Shown here: positions 1-8,929 of the stretch, piece by piece
Layout: every line of letters begins with the position of its first letter
How positions within the stretch are numbered: the first letter of the stretch is position 1
NCBI RefSeq assembly: GCF_003326755.1
Contig: NZ_JPWH01000011.1
Coordinates: 98,710 to 162,709 of the forward strand
Origin: Thalassospira profundimaris
GTDB lineage: Bacteria > Pseudomonadota > Alphaproteobacteria > Rhodospirillales > Thalassospiraceae
DNA length: 64,000 nt
Reading direction: 5' to 3'
Position numbers and translations under genes: made by a program
Notes under the pieces: model-generated
The model's database searches: none
Seen by the model: only the letters and a program-made list of their open reading frames with translations
Told to the model about the DNA's origin: nothing

Positions 1-361
1 TGGCACAAGCCCGGTTGACGTGACATTGGCGCTGGATCGGGGCTGGCGGTTTTACCGGCGATCCTGCTTTGATGATGATGGCATCCCGCGCAGTTTTGCC
101 GGTAAAACGGGCTATCTGGATAGCCATGCGGTGGCACAGGCTATGGCGACACTGCGTCGTTTTGGCGATAGGGCCGGGGCGGCGCATGTGGCGCGATTTG
201 CCATGCGGGATTTGTTTGATGCAAAGCGCGGTGTTTTTTATGCCGGTATCGGGCGCATTGGACAGGACAGGCGGGTTTTTATGCGCTGGACACAGGCATG
301 GATGGTGTGGGCCTTTTCGATGATGCTTGCTGATGCGCCCCCTGATGCGGAAAGGATGTGA
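1..361 (+). CDS. C-terminal part of a putative alpha/alpha-barrel polysaccharide-cluster protein (5' end outside window)
   Basis: The reading frame is open to the left edge, so only the last 119 or so residues are present. The segment has aromatic and acidic patches (GWRFYRR, FDDDGIPRSF, LDSHAVAQAM, FMRWTQAWMVWAF). I recall these from the C-terminus of a six-hairpin, glycosidase-like family common in exopolysaccharide loci and often misnamed delta-aminolevulinic acid dehydratase. The role is therefore probably in glycan synthesis or processing, but the catalytic part is not visible. The stop overlaps the GTG of the next gene by 4 bases (GTGA), which suggests translational coupling. The family assignment is from memory of sequence style and is moderate. 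Confidence 0.5.
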   Translation, partial: GTSPVDVTLALDRGWRFYRRSCFDDDGIPRSFAGKTGYLDSHAVAQAMATLRRFGDRAGAAHVARFAMRDLFDAKRGVFYAGIGRIGQDRRVFMRWTQAWMVWAFSMMLADAPPDAERM

Positions 362-600
362 TTGTGGATTTGGACGTGCTGAGTTTTGGTCATCCCGATC
401 CGGAGAGAGCCCAAAAGGAAGCCCTGCTGCGTGATGTGCCGCAGGAAGATTTTATCGCGCTTTATCATGCCACCCGCACTGCGGCGCGTATCGCCCGGCA
501 AAGCGGGGATATGGAACGGCTTTATGGCCTGACACGTGGCCTTAAAACCCTGCAACGGATCAGTGGGGAACGTGGCTTTCGGCTTGATCCCCGGTCCTGA
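358..600 (+). CDS. Small hypothetical protein, coupled to the upstream gene
   Basis: This 80-residue protein starts at a GTG that overlaps the stop of the preceding gene. It is charged and probably helical, with several Arg residues in the middle (TRTAARIARQSGDMERLYGLTRGLKTLQR). It has no signal peptide, membrane segment or cysteines. I do not recognise a family. The 4-base overlap and the matching codon style argue that it is a real gene in the same operon as the polysaccharide-cluster protein. Its function is unknown. Confidence 0.5.
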   Translation: MIVDLDVLSFGHPDPERAQKEALLRDVPQEDFIALYHATRTAARIARQSGDMERLYGLTRGLKTLQRISGERGFRLDPRS

Positions 601-679
601 TATAAGCTGATATGATATGTCTACGGGCTTGTCATGCGGCGTTGAATAAACAATAACGCACGCAGCCTGATTTACCGGT

Positions 680-3208
680 ATGTCACGGGGTTTTATGCGT
701 TCCGATTTTCCCAGTTTGCCGATCAATGCGGTTTTGGCCGATGTGAAGGCTGCGCTTAACAGCGGCACCAATGCGGTTTTGCAGGCCCCGCCCGGTGCAG
801 GTAAAACAACGATGGTGCCCCTGGCCCTGCTGGATGAAAACTGGCTGGCAGGCCGCAAGATTGTGATGCTCGAACCCCGCCGCCTTGCCGCGCGCGCCAG
901 TGCCCGGCGCATGGCGCAATTGCTGGGCGAAAAGGTGGGCGAAACCGTGGGCTATCGCGTGCGGTTTGAAAACCGTGTCTCCGCCCAAACCCGGATCGAG
1001 GTGGTGACAGAAGGCATTCTGGTCCGCCAGATTCAGGATGACCCGGAACTCACCGGCATTGCGGCCCTGATATTTGACGAATTTCACGAACGATCCCTGG
1101 ATGCCGATTTGGGTCTGGCCCTGGCACTGGAAAGCCAGGCGGCCTTGCGCGATGATTTGCGCCTTCTGGTGATGTCGGCAACGCTGGATGGCGAACCAAT
1201 CGCCGGGCTGATGGGCGATTGCCCGGTCATTACCAGCGAAGGCCGTGCCTACCCGGTTGAAACCATCTATATGCCCCCCAAACCGCAGGAACGGATTGAA
1301 CCGGCAATGGCGGCCGCGATTCGCGATGCGCTGGCAAATCAGAACGGATCAATCCTGGCCTTTTTGCCGGGGCAGGGCGAAATTACGCGGGTCGAGGGGC
1401 TATTAAAAGCCGCAATACCGGCAGAGGACCGCGTCATTATTGCCCCGCTTTATGGTGCGATGGATGCCAAGGCCCAGGACCTTGCCATTCAACCGGCCCC
1501 CGATGGTTTTCGCAAGGTGGTGCTGGCAACCGCGATTGCCGAAACCAGCCTGACGATTGATGGCATTCGCGTGGTGGTGGATTGCGGCCTGCAACGCCTG
1601 CCAAGGTTTGACCCGGCTTCTGGCATGACGCGGCTGGTCACGGTAAAATCATCCCAGGCCAGCGCCGAACAGCGGCGCGGTCGCGCCGGGCGACTGGAAC
1701 CGGGAATATGTTACCGCCTGTGGGGCGAGGCCGAACACCGCGCCCGACCGCAATTTAGCGCACCCGAAATTGCCGAGGCGGATTTGGCCCCGCTAACGCT
1801 GGAACTGGCGCGCTGGGGTGTTGGCGATGTCACCAGCCTGCCCTGGCTTGATGTGCCCGATGCAGCCAAAATGGATCAGGCGCGTGATGTGTTGCGCCGG
1901 TTGGAGGCCCTGGATGATGCCGGGCGCATCACGGTGATGGGGCAGGCGATGGCAAGCCTGCCGGTGCATCCGCGTTTGGCACATATGATGGTGCGCGGGC
2001 AGGAATTGGGTTTGGCCGATGCCGCCTGTGCGCTGGCGGCCCTGTTATCGGACCGGGATTTTATGCGCAATGCCGGGGCGGATCTGCGCCAGCGGTTGGA
2101 GGCAATGGTGCGCGGCCGGGCACCGGGCATGATGATGGAGGCCAAACGCCAGCTTTCCCGCCGTTCGGCACAGGCGGCAAAGGAATTGTCCCTTGGGAAA
2201 GGTGGCAATGAAAGCTGCAAACAGCCGGATTTTGCCGATCAGGCGGGTTTGCTGGTCGCCTTTGCCTACCCGGACCGCATTGGCGAACGCCGACGTGGCG
2301 GTGAAGCCCGCTATCGCCTGTCAGGCGGGCGCGGTGGTGTTTTACCGCGTGAAGACCGGCTGGCAAATGAACAATGGCTTGCGGTGGCAGAGCTGGACGG
2401 ACAATCGCGCGAGGCAAAGATTTATCTGGCAGCCCCCCTGTCACAGGCCACGCTGGAGGAATTTTTCGCCAGCCAGATCACCACCGGGACCGAGGTTTTC
2501 TGGGACACCCAGAACGATATGGTGGTGGCACGCTTCCAACGGCGGATTGGGGCCCTGGTGCTGGAAGAAAAGCCGGTGCATGATGCCGTCGCCCCCGACA
2601 AACTGGCCCAGGCGATGACGGATGGTGTCCGCAAAATGGGCCTGTCCTGCCTGCCCTGGGAGAAGGAAAGCGAACATCTACGCGCCCGCCTTGCCTTTTT
2701 GCACGGGCTGGAGCCGGAAAACTGGCCGGATATGAGCGATGCGGGGTTGCTCGATACGCTGGAAGACTGGCTGATGCCCTATCTTTCCGGTATTGTGCGC
2801 AAAGCCCAGTTGCGGCAGGTGAATTTAAGCGAGGCCCTGGTTTCCACGATTGACTGGAACCAGCAACAGCAAATTGCCAAACTGGCCCCCAGCCACTGGA
2901 CGGTGCCGACCGGATCACACATTCGTATTGATTACCGGCCCGAAGGCCCGGCCCTGCCCGTGCGCTTGCAGGAAATGTTTGGCGCAACCGAAACCCCGAA
3001 AATCGCCAATGGCAAAGTGGCCGTCACGCTGCATCTGCTTTCCCCTGCCCAGTGTCCCTTGCAGGTAACGTCTGACCTGATCGGGTTCTGGCAGGGGTCG
3101 TACGCGCAGGTAAAGGCGGAGATGAAGGGCCGCTACCCCAAACATTACTGGCCCGACGACCCCCTGCAGGCCGAACCGACAAGGCGGGTGAAACGGTCGG
3201 GAAACTGA
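680..3208 (+). CDS. hrpB: ATP-dependent helicase HrpB
   Basis: This is an 842-residue DEAH-box RNA-helicase-like protein of the HrpB family, at the usual family length. Walker A is GAGKTT at residues 39-44, the DExH box is DEFH near 133, motif III is SAT near 166 and motif VI is QRRGRAGR near 331. The HrpB-specific C-terminal half follows (LDTLEDWLMPYL, then WNQQQQIAKLAPSHWTVPTGSHIRIDY). The physiological role of HrpB is poorly defined; an RNA-related function is assumed from the family. The start at 680 could instead be the ATG at 695. The gene stands alone and converges on the AT-rich NTPase gene at 3270. Confidence 0.93.
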   Translation: MSRGFMRSDFPSLPINAVLADVKAALNSGTNAVLQAPPGAGKTTMVPLALLDENWLAGRKIVMLEPRRLAARASARRMAQLLGEKVGETVGYRVRFENRVSAQTRIEVVTEGILVRQIQDDPELTGIAALIFDEFHERSLDADLGLALALESQAALRDDLRLLVMSATLDGEPIAGLMGDCPVITSEGRAYPVETIYMPPKPQERIEPAMAAAIRDALANQNGSILAFLPGQGEITRVEGLLKAAIPAEDRVIIAPLYGAMDAKAQDLAIQPAPDGFRKVVLATAIAETSLTIDGIRVVVDCGLQRLPRFDPASGMTRLVTVKSSQASAEQRRGRAGRLEPGICYRLWGEAEHRARPQFSAPEIAEADLAPLTLELARWGVGDVTSLPWLDVPDAAKMDQARDVLRRLEALDDAGRITVMGQAMASLPVHPRLAHMMVRGQELGLADAACALAALLSDRDFMRNAGADLRQRLEAMVRGRAPGMMMEAKRQLSRRSAQAAKELSLGKGGNESCKQPDFADQAGLLVAFAYPDRIGERRRGGEARYRLSGGRGGVLPREDRLANEQWLAVAELDGQSREAKIYLAAPLSQATLEEFFASQITTGTEVFWDTQNDMVVARFQRRIGALVLEEKPVHDAVAPDKLAQAMTDGVRKMGLSCLPWEKESEHLRARLAFLHGLEPENWPDMSDAGLLDTLEDWLMPYLSGIVRKAQLRQVNLSEALVSTIDWNQQQQIAKLAPSHWTVPTGSHIRIDYRPEGPALPVRLQEMFGATETPKIANGKVAVTLHLLSPAQCPLQVTSDLIGFWQGSYAQVKAEMKGRYPKHYWPDDPLQAEPTRRVKRSGN

Positions 3209-3269
3209 GATATAGCGGTTTTATGGAAGATGGTGATTGTTTGGCAGATGGCGCTTGCTACCCGGTTTG

Positions 3270-6200
3270 TTACTGGATGTTCTCGTAATCCGCATAAATT
3301 TCGTTTCTCAGACCGCCAAGTTCCATAATAGCAGACCATCGATTTGGATGATATTTCAATGTTTTTAAAATTACTCTGTATCCGGTTCTTTTATAGTTTT
3401 CTTTAAACCATGATATCAGAACGGGAGCGAGAATATCATCTGACACATTTGATTGAATGCAACCGGTCAAAATGTAAGTGACACATGTCACAGGGATTTC
3501 GTCAATTAAGGATAAAAAATCTTCAGCACGATAAGTGAAATTTCCCAAAGCCCATTTAATTTGGATTGTGACGATGTTTAGATGTTCGCTCGTGCAGTCG
3601 TTTTGAAGGAAACGAATGGCATTTTGAGGATTGTTTGCAAGACAGCGTCCGATTTCTTTGAGTATGAAAACTCTGTTTCCTTTTTTACTCTCTCCTTCGA
3701 TTATTTCTAGTGCGACATTGATGTAACGTTGATCCCCTTTGCTGCCAGAAAGAAGGGCTGCCAACAAATTTAGGTTTGGATGTTGCGATTGTTTGTCAAA
3801 AATTTGTTCGCCAAGGTCGATCCATTTTTTTTCTCCGTCGCTACGTTTGATCAACGGCACAAGTATAGTATACAGGTTTTTATTCGTGGGATTATAGCTC
3901 ATCCATAGGCGAACAGAATCTATAACATCTTGATTATCAGGCCTGTTAGCAATGAGCGTTTTGAATACTTCATGTATATTTGAATGATCAAGATTGTTTT
4001 GTAGCCACTCTATGGATACGTCAAGAACCTGATCTTCTTCCGGCTTTGCGGCGATAAGAGCTTTGAGTAATTCGTGTGCTCGAGGGTTTTCGGTGTTTTC
4101 TTCGAGCCATTTCAAAGCATCTTTCCAGACTGAATCGTCATCGGGAAGGGCCTTGAGAAGGGGGGCAAAAAGTTGCTGAGCTTGCGGATGGTTAGAATTC
4201 TGCTTTAGCCAGTTCTTGGTAGTATCGATGGTTTTTTTGTCATTGGGGCGTGCCGTTACGAGGGGAGCAAAAAGTTGCTGCGCTTGCGGGTGATGTGGGT
4301 TTTCCTCAAGCCATTTTAGAGCAGCCTCGGCTATTTCTTGATCCTCGGGGCGTGCTGTTACCAGGGGAGCAAAAAGCTGCTGGGCTTGCGGATGATCGGG
4401 ATGTTCTTCAAGCCATTTTCGGGCTTTCAGATGGATTTCACCGTTGTTTGGTTGTGCAGCTACAAGGGGCGATAATAGCTGGTGTGCTTGAGGGTGTTGA
4501 TAGTTTTTTTCAAGCCATCGTAGAGCCAATTCGCTGAGTGCATTGTTATCCGGATATCGCGCAATTAATGAGGCCAGAGCAAAATATGCGCTTGGCTCGT
4601 ACGGATTCTGGTTTATCCATTCATTCGCCAAATCCAGTGCAGCATTCGTATTTTCAGCTCTGCTGATAATTGTGGCAACTGAACTTCCCGCGTTGGGTAC
4701 GCTGAAAATAATTGTCCGTGAAGCGTCGCGGAGATCGTCAGCCAATTTCAGATTGTCCAGAATTTCGCTGATGCGCCAGAGCCAACTGCCGACTGGAGCA
4801 GAAAGACCCACGGGAATGGGGGATTTACTTGCGGCAATAAGGGCCTGTTTTACAGGATCGGGGGTTAAGTCCCGTGCCATACCTCGAAACCAGATCTCCA
4901 GCCAACGGGAAAGTAAGGGCAGGCTGTCATTTTGGGAATTTGCGTTATATTGTTTAAGGTATAATTCAGCAAGTGCCTGATTGATTGTCCCTACCCGTCC
5001 GTTGTGAGACAATGTTGCTTGATTATCCAGTTTGTTGGTTTTCGCCAGGTTGAGAATTATATCGCTACAAGGCGACCAGTCTTGATTTTTTGCATATTCA
5101 ATCAGCGACGGTGCAAGATGGCGCCCGAGATTTTGCGCCAGTGTTGCTGGTCGCTCTGCCCAGGCACAATAGAGCTGCCAGTTGATCTGTGGATGTGAAA
5201 GGCGATATCCTGTTTCGTTGCTGCGTGCCCCAGAGCTGAATTTTTCAAAATGTAATTGTGACTCTTCACATAAAGCCATGAAGGCATCGCGTTGGCTGTC
5301 TGGCAGGTTATCAATCAGGCTGGCGGGGGCGTTTAATTCCAGAGCGTTAATGGCCAGTATGGAACGGGCAAGTTCAAAAATTTCGAGATGTTTCAGTCGG
5401 CGTTTAAAGTTGGCGGCAAACGAATTTAAAGACTGCCCTTGCAGGAGTTCAAACATCCAGACAACCAAGAGGCGGTTTTCTGTGTTGTCCTGAGCAGGTC
5501 TTACCTCCTTACCGGTTCGTTCTTTGTACCACGTGGCAAAATCCTGCATTTCCTGCTGATCAAGGTTGGGCACAGAAAATGTCTGGATATTGAACAATGC
5601 CGCATGTCTTGATTGAAAGGTTTCTCTTTCTGTTGAGGGGCCACATGTGAGAATTACTACTTTGGGTGGTAAGAGAGATGTCGCGTTTTTTACCTTTTCA
5701 TCCCATTCATCGGGGTCTTTAAGGAAATGCAGGTCGTCGATGACGGCAATAGAGGGCAGGAAGTTTGCGTCCTCGCCACCTTGTTGCAGTTCGCGCTGGT
5801 TTTCCAGCCAGTCTGGTAATTCTTCCGCTGAATTGAGGAAATGAATGACGGGGGCTTGCGGATTATTGACGATATATTCCATCAACTGTATCAGCAAAAC
5901 GGATTTACCCTCGCCAGAGCGTCCGTCAATCCAGAAAGATGGGATGTTGTTTATTTCATCTGTGAGACTAACTTCCTGCCACCAGCTTTTGAAGTTTTCA
6001 ACCAGTTCGGAAAATAGAGCAGGTCGTTTTCGTATTCTTTTCAGCCGGAGATCTTTTAATTGTGGTCGACGGTCGAATAAAACGCCGGTATCCGAGTCGG
6101 CATCCTGATCTATTTCAAGATCGGACTGTCGAATAAGCATTCCTGTGCGGGGTCGCGATTTCAACCCCGATTCACAAGATTTCTGGTATTTTTTATTAAG

Positions 6201-6815
6201 TTCATAGGCAATTTCGTTGATTTTTTTTTCGTCAGGATTCTCAAAAAGCCTCAAAAGTAGTCCGAGGCAGTCGTCGATAAAACTGGCGGGATCGTTAATG
6301 CCTGAATGCCAAAGAAAATCGCGGAGATGATCCAGCGGGTCCGGTTGTTCGAGAATCGAATCATCTTTTTCAAAGCATGTCAGTAGGTGTTGCCATACCG
6401 TAATATTTGTATTTTTTCCGCCAATTTCTTCCACGCTAAAATCACGTGGATGGGCGGTTGTCGCCCGTTTCACACAGGCGATCTTGAAATCAAGTTTTTT
6501 CAGAAATCCGGGGTCGCACAATGTTGCGATTTCATACGCCTCTCGAAGGGCTGCGCGCATTTTGGGTCGGTCCAGCGTGCGTTTGACCTGAATAAGAGTA
6601 TATTTTTGCCGATTTGGCAGAAAGATATCCGAAAGCAGTTCAGTTTTTGCAAGTTCTTCGGGAGATTGACGGCCCTTGGCAAGACCATGAAAAAAGTTTG
6701 TCAGATAGATTGACGATTGAAAAGAAAAGCCAGCCAGTGCCCACCAGCCACCTTTGGCGCGACGTTCTTTGCTAAAAAGCGATAGCAGGGATTCAATTGA
6801 ATTGGCTGACGACAT
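3270..6815 (-). CDS. Putative Avs-like STAND NTPase: N-terminal nuclease domain, P-loop NTPase, C-terminal 34-residue repeats
   Basis: This 1181-residue protein has three visible parts. (1) Residues 20-115 hold a GG-x2-AL-x-GF-x-FQ patch, then D63 and Q76-V-K78. This is the spacing of a PD-(D/E)xK nuclease and resembles the Cap4/DUF4297 effector domain. (2) Residues 265-540 hold a P-loop module: Walker A GRSGEGKS at 298-305, a Walker-B-like hydrophobic stretch ending in DD at 360-361, and a beta-strand ending LTC at 389-391. (3) About eight 34-residue TPR-like units span residues 725-1000, followed by more helical sequence. In Avs-type defence proteins the repeats sense phage proteins and the nuclease is the effector. 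That role here is inference. The gene is visibly AT-richer than its flanks (hrpB and a VIT1-like gene), which suggests transfer. A TATACT-like -10 lies about 70 bp upstream, and the ribosome site is weak. The family assignment is from motifs only. Confidence 0.7.
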   Translation of the reverse strand: MSSANSIESLLSLFSKERRAKGGWWALAGFSFQSSIYLTNFFHGLAKGRQSPEELAKTELLSDIFLPNRQKYTLIQVKRTLDRPKMRAALREAYEIATLCDPGFLKKLDFKIACVKRATTAHPRDFSVEEIGGKNTNITVWQHLLTCFEKDDSILEQPDPLDHLRDFLWHSGINDPASFIDDCLGLLLRLFENPDEKKINEIAYELNKKYQKSCESGLKSRPRTGMLIRQSDLEIDQDADSDTGVLFDRRPQLKDLRLKRIRKRPALFSELVENFKSWWQEVSLTDEINNIPSFWIDGRSGEGKSVLLIQLMEYIVNNPQAPVIHFLNSAEELPDWLENQRELQQGGEDANFLPSIAVIDDLHFLKDPDEWDEKVKNATSLLPPKVVILTCGPSTERETFQSRHAALFNIQTFSVPNLDQQEMQDFATWYKERTGKEVRPAQDNTENRLLVVWMFELLQGQSLNSFAANFKRRLKHLEIFELARSILAINALELNAPASLIDNLPDSQRDAFMALCEESQLHFEKFSSGARSNETGYRLSHPQINWQLYCAWAERPATLAQNLGRHLAPSLIEYAKNQDWSPCSDIILNLAKTNKLDNQATLSHNGRVGTINQALAELYLKQYNANSQNDSLPLLSRWLEIWFRGMARDLTPDPVKQALIAASKSPIPVGLSAPVGSWLWRISEILDNLKLADDLRDASRTIIFSVPNAGSSVATIISRAENTNAALDLANEWINQNPYEPSAYFALASLIARYPDNNALSELALRWLEKNYQHPQAHQLLSPLVAAQPNNGEIHLKARKWLEEHPDHPQAQQLFAPLVTARPEDQEIAEAALKWLEENPHHPQAQQLFAPLVTARPNDKKTIDTTKNWLKQNSNHPQAQQLFAPLLKALPDDDSVWKDALKWLEENTENPRAHELLKALIAAKPEEDQVLDVSIEWLQNNLDHSNIHEVFKTLIANRPDNQDVIDSVRLWMSYNPTNKNLYTILVPLIKRSDGEKKWIDLGEQIFDKQSQHPNLNLLAALLSGSKGDQRYINVALEIIEGESKKGNRVFILKEIGRCLANNPQNAIRFLQNDCTSEHLNIVTIQIKWALGNFTYRAEDFLSLIDEIPVTCVTYILTGCIQSNVSDDILAPVLISWFKENYKRTGYRVILKTLKYHPNRWSAIMELGGLRNEIYADYENIQ
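3816..4643 (-). repeat. In-gene tandem array of about eight 102-bp (34-residue) helical repeat units
   Basis: Encoded residues 725-1000 of the STAND-like protein show a 34-residue period of the pattern (A/L)x(K/R)WLExNxxHPQAQQLFAPLVxARPxDxx. Three consecutive units share HPQAQQLFAPL exactly or nearly so, and the DNA of those units is also closely similar around 4150-4400. The outer units are more diverged. The period and helix pattern fit TPR-like superhelical repeats. The near-identity in the middle indicates recent unit duplication. Confidence 0.8.
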
Positions 6816-7098
6816 TATATTTTCTTTGGTTGATATTTTGACGTTGATCGCAGGTGAAGGGGAGGAATTATTGCTGGTAGCGAGAAGTATAGTCTACAAC
6901 TTTTTGTGTATAATCCACGTATCATGATGGTTTGCTTTTAGGGCCGGGAGGCGAAAAAATGACTTGATGTCATTGACTCCTCATAATTGAACATGGATTG
7001 ACCTTCCGCAGATGTCGGCGGGCAAAGATGGGTTAAGCTGGCTGTCAGGCAGGGATGGTTGACGGGCATATCTCCGATAACAGCTTTGGCAGGGCGTG

Positions 7099-7797
7099 AT
7101 GACGCAGCAGCGTGTAAAAGAAAAACATCTGGTAGAGCGGGTGGGCTGGTTGCGGGCGGCGATTATGGGGGCCAATGACGGCATTGTCTCGATTGCCAGT
7201 TTGATTGTTGGTGTGGCGGCGGCCAACCCGGTGCGGGGCGATGTGTTGCTGGCGGGCATTGCCGGGTTGATGGCCGGTGCCATGTCGATGGCGGCGGGAG
7301 AATATGTTTCGGTCAGTTCGCAGTCCGATACTGAAAAGGCCGATCTGGCCCGCGAACGCCACGAACATGAAATTGACCCGGAAGGCGAACTGATCGAACT
7401 GGCGGGTATTTATCAAAGCCGGGGGCTGGATGCCAAACTGGCACTGACGGTGGCCCGGCAAATGATGGATGGCGATGGCATTGCCGCCCATGCCCGTGAT
7501 GAATTGGGTCTTTCGCCGGTGAATATTGCCCGCCCCTTGCAGGCGGCGGCGACATCGGCCCTGATGTTTGCCCTGGGCGCGGCCCTGCCGCTTGTGGCGG
7601 TGTTATGGGCGCCGGTTGCGGCGATGATTCCGGCAGTGGGCGGGGCGGCCTTGCTAGCATTGGCAATTTTGGGCGGTTTTGGCGCGCATATTGGCGGTGC
7701 CCCTAAAATACGGGCGATTGTACGCGTGGTTTTTTGGGGGGGTGTGGCGATGGTGGCAACCGCCGCGATCGGACGGCTGGTGGGGACGGTGGTTTGA
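7099..7797 (+). CDS. VIT1/CCC1-family membrane protein (putative Fe2+/Mn2+ transporter)
   Basis: This membrane protein of about 232 residues belongs to the VIT1/CCC1 family of vacuolar iron transporter-like carriers. Diagnostic stretches are the N-terminal GANDGIVSIASLIVGVAAA, then GLMAGAMSMAAGEYVSVSSQSD with its Met/Gly-rich helix and following acidic residues, and an ARDELGL segment in the cytoplasmic metal-binding region. Three further hydrophobic segments follow at the C-terminus. In bacteria these proteins are thought to move Fe2+ or Mn2+ out of the cytosol. A GTG at 7096 directly precedes the chosen ATG and is an equal alternative; AGGGC lies just upstream. The gene is a single transcription unit. 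Confidence 0.88.
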   Translation: MTQQRVKEKHLVERVGWLRAAIMGANDGIVSIASLIVGVAAANPVRGDVLLAGIAGLMAGAMSMAAGEYVSVSSQSDTEKADLARERHEHEIDPEGELIELAGIYQSRGLDAKLALTVARQMMDGDGIAAHARDELGLSPVNIARPLQAAATSALMFALGAALPLVAVLWAPVAAMIPAVGGAALLALAILGGFGAHIGGAPKIRAIVRVVFWGGVAMVATAAIGRLVGTVV

Positions 7798-7867
7798 TGG
7801 TCATGGTTTTGCCGTGAATTTTCTGGCAGCATGAAAATTGGTTTTCATAAACAGGTCTGACCGATAG

Positions 7868-8305
7868 ATGCTCCGTGCTGCAACCCCGTTGTTAAATGTT
7901 GCCAATGTGAAACGCGGCATGGCGTTTTATCGCTGCCTTGGCTTTGAGGTGGTGGCGCAGACGATTGATGATGTTCGCGATGAGCCGGTTTGGGCGATGT
8001 TGGAGAGTGTTCCGACGGATGCGGGCGCGGCGGAGGGGGTGCAGCGGGAGCCGGTGCGCCTGATGCTTGCTGCGCATGGCGGGGTGTCGCATGAGGAACG
8101 GAAAATGCGCCCGTCTTTTAGCGGGATGGTGTGGTTTTTGGAATGTGAAGATGTGGGTGCACTTTATGATGCGCTGGCCGGGCAGGGATATGCGCCGGAA
8201 CCGATCATGATGCTTGAGGACGGGATGGGGCAGTTTTTTGTGCGGGACCCGGATGGCTATGAAATTGCCATTACCGGGCCGGATCGGCGCGACCTGGGAA
8301 CATAA
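7868..8305 (+). CDS. VOC-superfamily (glyoxalase/bleomycin-resistance fold) protein
   Basis: This 145-residue protein matches a VOC fold: TPLLNVANVKRGMAFYRCLGFEVV at the N-terminus and FFVRDPDGYEIAITGP at the C-terminus, where the family's metal-binding Glu usually sits (PDGYEI). The first metal ligand expected near the N-terminus is not an obvious His, so the enzymatic class is uncertain. The substrate is unknown. It lies 70 bp after the VIT1-like gene in the same direction and converges on greB. Confidence 0.8.
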   Translation: MLRAATPLLNVANVKRGMAFYRCLGFEVVAQTIDDVRDEPVWAMLESVPTDAGAAEGVQREPVRLMLAAHGGVSHEERKMRPSFSGMVWFLECEDVGALYDALAGQGYAPEPIMMLEDGMGQFFVRDPDGYEIAITGPDRRDLGT

Positions 8306-8352
8306 CGGCACGCTCACGACGTCCTCGGAAGCAGGGCTTGGTGCAAAGCGGA

Positions 8353-8829
8353 TTAGGGATAGCGGATCGCCAGCACTTCCAGCTCGTCCTCGCCTGCCGG
8401 GGTTTTCAGGGTGATGACATCGCCGACCTGGCATTTCATCAAACCGCGTGCGACGGGCGAGACCCAGCTTATTTTGCCATTCAGGCTTTCGGCCTCGTCC
8501 TCGCCAACGATGCGGATGGTTTTTTCCTCGTCACGCGCATTTACATAGGTGACTTCGGCGCCAAAAAACACGCGGGAATGGTCGGGCTGGTCTTCGGAGC
8601 GGACAACAACGGCATCCTCGATCCGTTTGCGCAAATAGCGTACCCGGCGGTCAATTTCGCGCAGGCGCTTTTTGCCGTAAATGTAATCGCCATTTTCACT
8701 GCGATCGCCATTGCCTGCCGCCCATGACACAATTGAAACGGTTTCGGGCCGTTCCTTTTTCCAAAGGTGGTCCAACTCATTGCGCAGGGCATCCAAGCCT
8801 TCGGGGGTGATGTATATCGGTTTGTCCAT
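8353..8829 (-). CDS. greB: Transcription elongation factor GreB
   Basis: This 158-residue GreA/GreB-family protein has the N-terminal coiled coil (residues 1-75), including the acidic tip region GDRSENGDYIYGKKRLREIDRR. The C-terminal FKBP-like domain carries FFGAEVTYV, ISWVSPVARGLMKCQVGDVI and DELEVLAIRYP. The sequence YGKKRLREIDRRVRYLRKRIE and the C-terminus are GreB-like rather than GreA-like. Gre factors stimulate cleavage of backtracked transcripts by RNA polymerase. The gene is monocistronic and converges on the VOC gene. Confidence 0.93.
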   Translation of the reverse strand: MDKPIYITPEGLDALRNELDHLWKKERPETVSIVSWAAGNGDRSENGDYIYGKKRLREIDRRVRYLRKRIEDAVVVRSEDQPDHSRVFFGAEVTYVNARDEEKTIRIVGEDEAESLNGKISWVSPVARGLMKCQVGDVITLKTPAGEDELEVLAIRYP

Positions 8830-8883
8830 GCCCGGTTTTTAACGCAAAGTTTTAGCATCGAAAAGAGGGATTTGCGGATAGGA

Positions 8884-8915
8884 CAGGGCCGCTTTCAAAA
8901 GCGAAAGCGGCCCTG
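8884..8915. terminator. GC-rich hairpin between the PI-PLC-like gene and greB
   Basis: The 13-bp arms CAGGGCCGCTTTC and GAAAGCGGCCCTG are perfectly complementary around a 6-base loop. It sits 15 bases after the stop of the minus-strand PI-PLC-like gene. The U-run expected on that strand is missing, so intrinsic termination is plausible but not certain. Confidence 0.5.
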
Positions 8916-8929
8916 AAAGACAAATCGTT

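Noticed and set aside
3816..4643. Regularly spaced repeats as a possible CRISPR array
   Set aside because: The 102-bp period is in frame and encodes a helical protein repeat; there are no short identical repeats with unique spacers.
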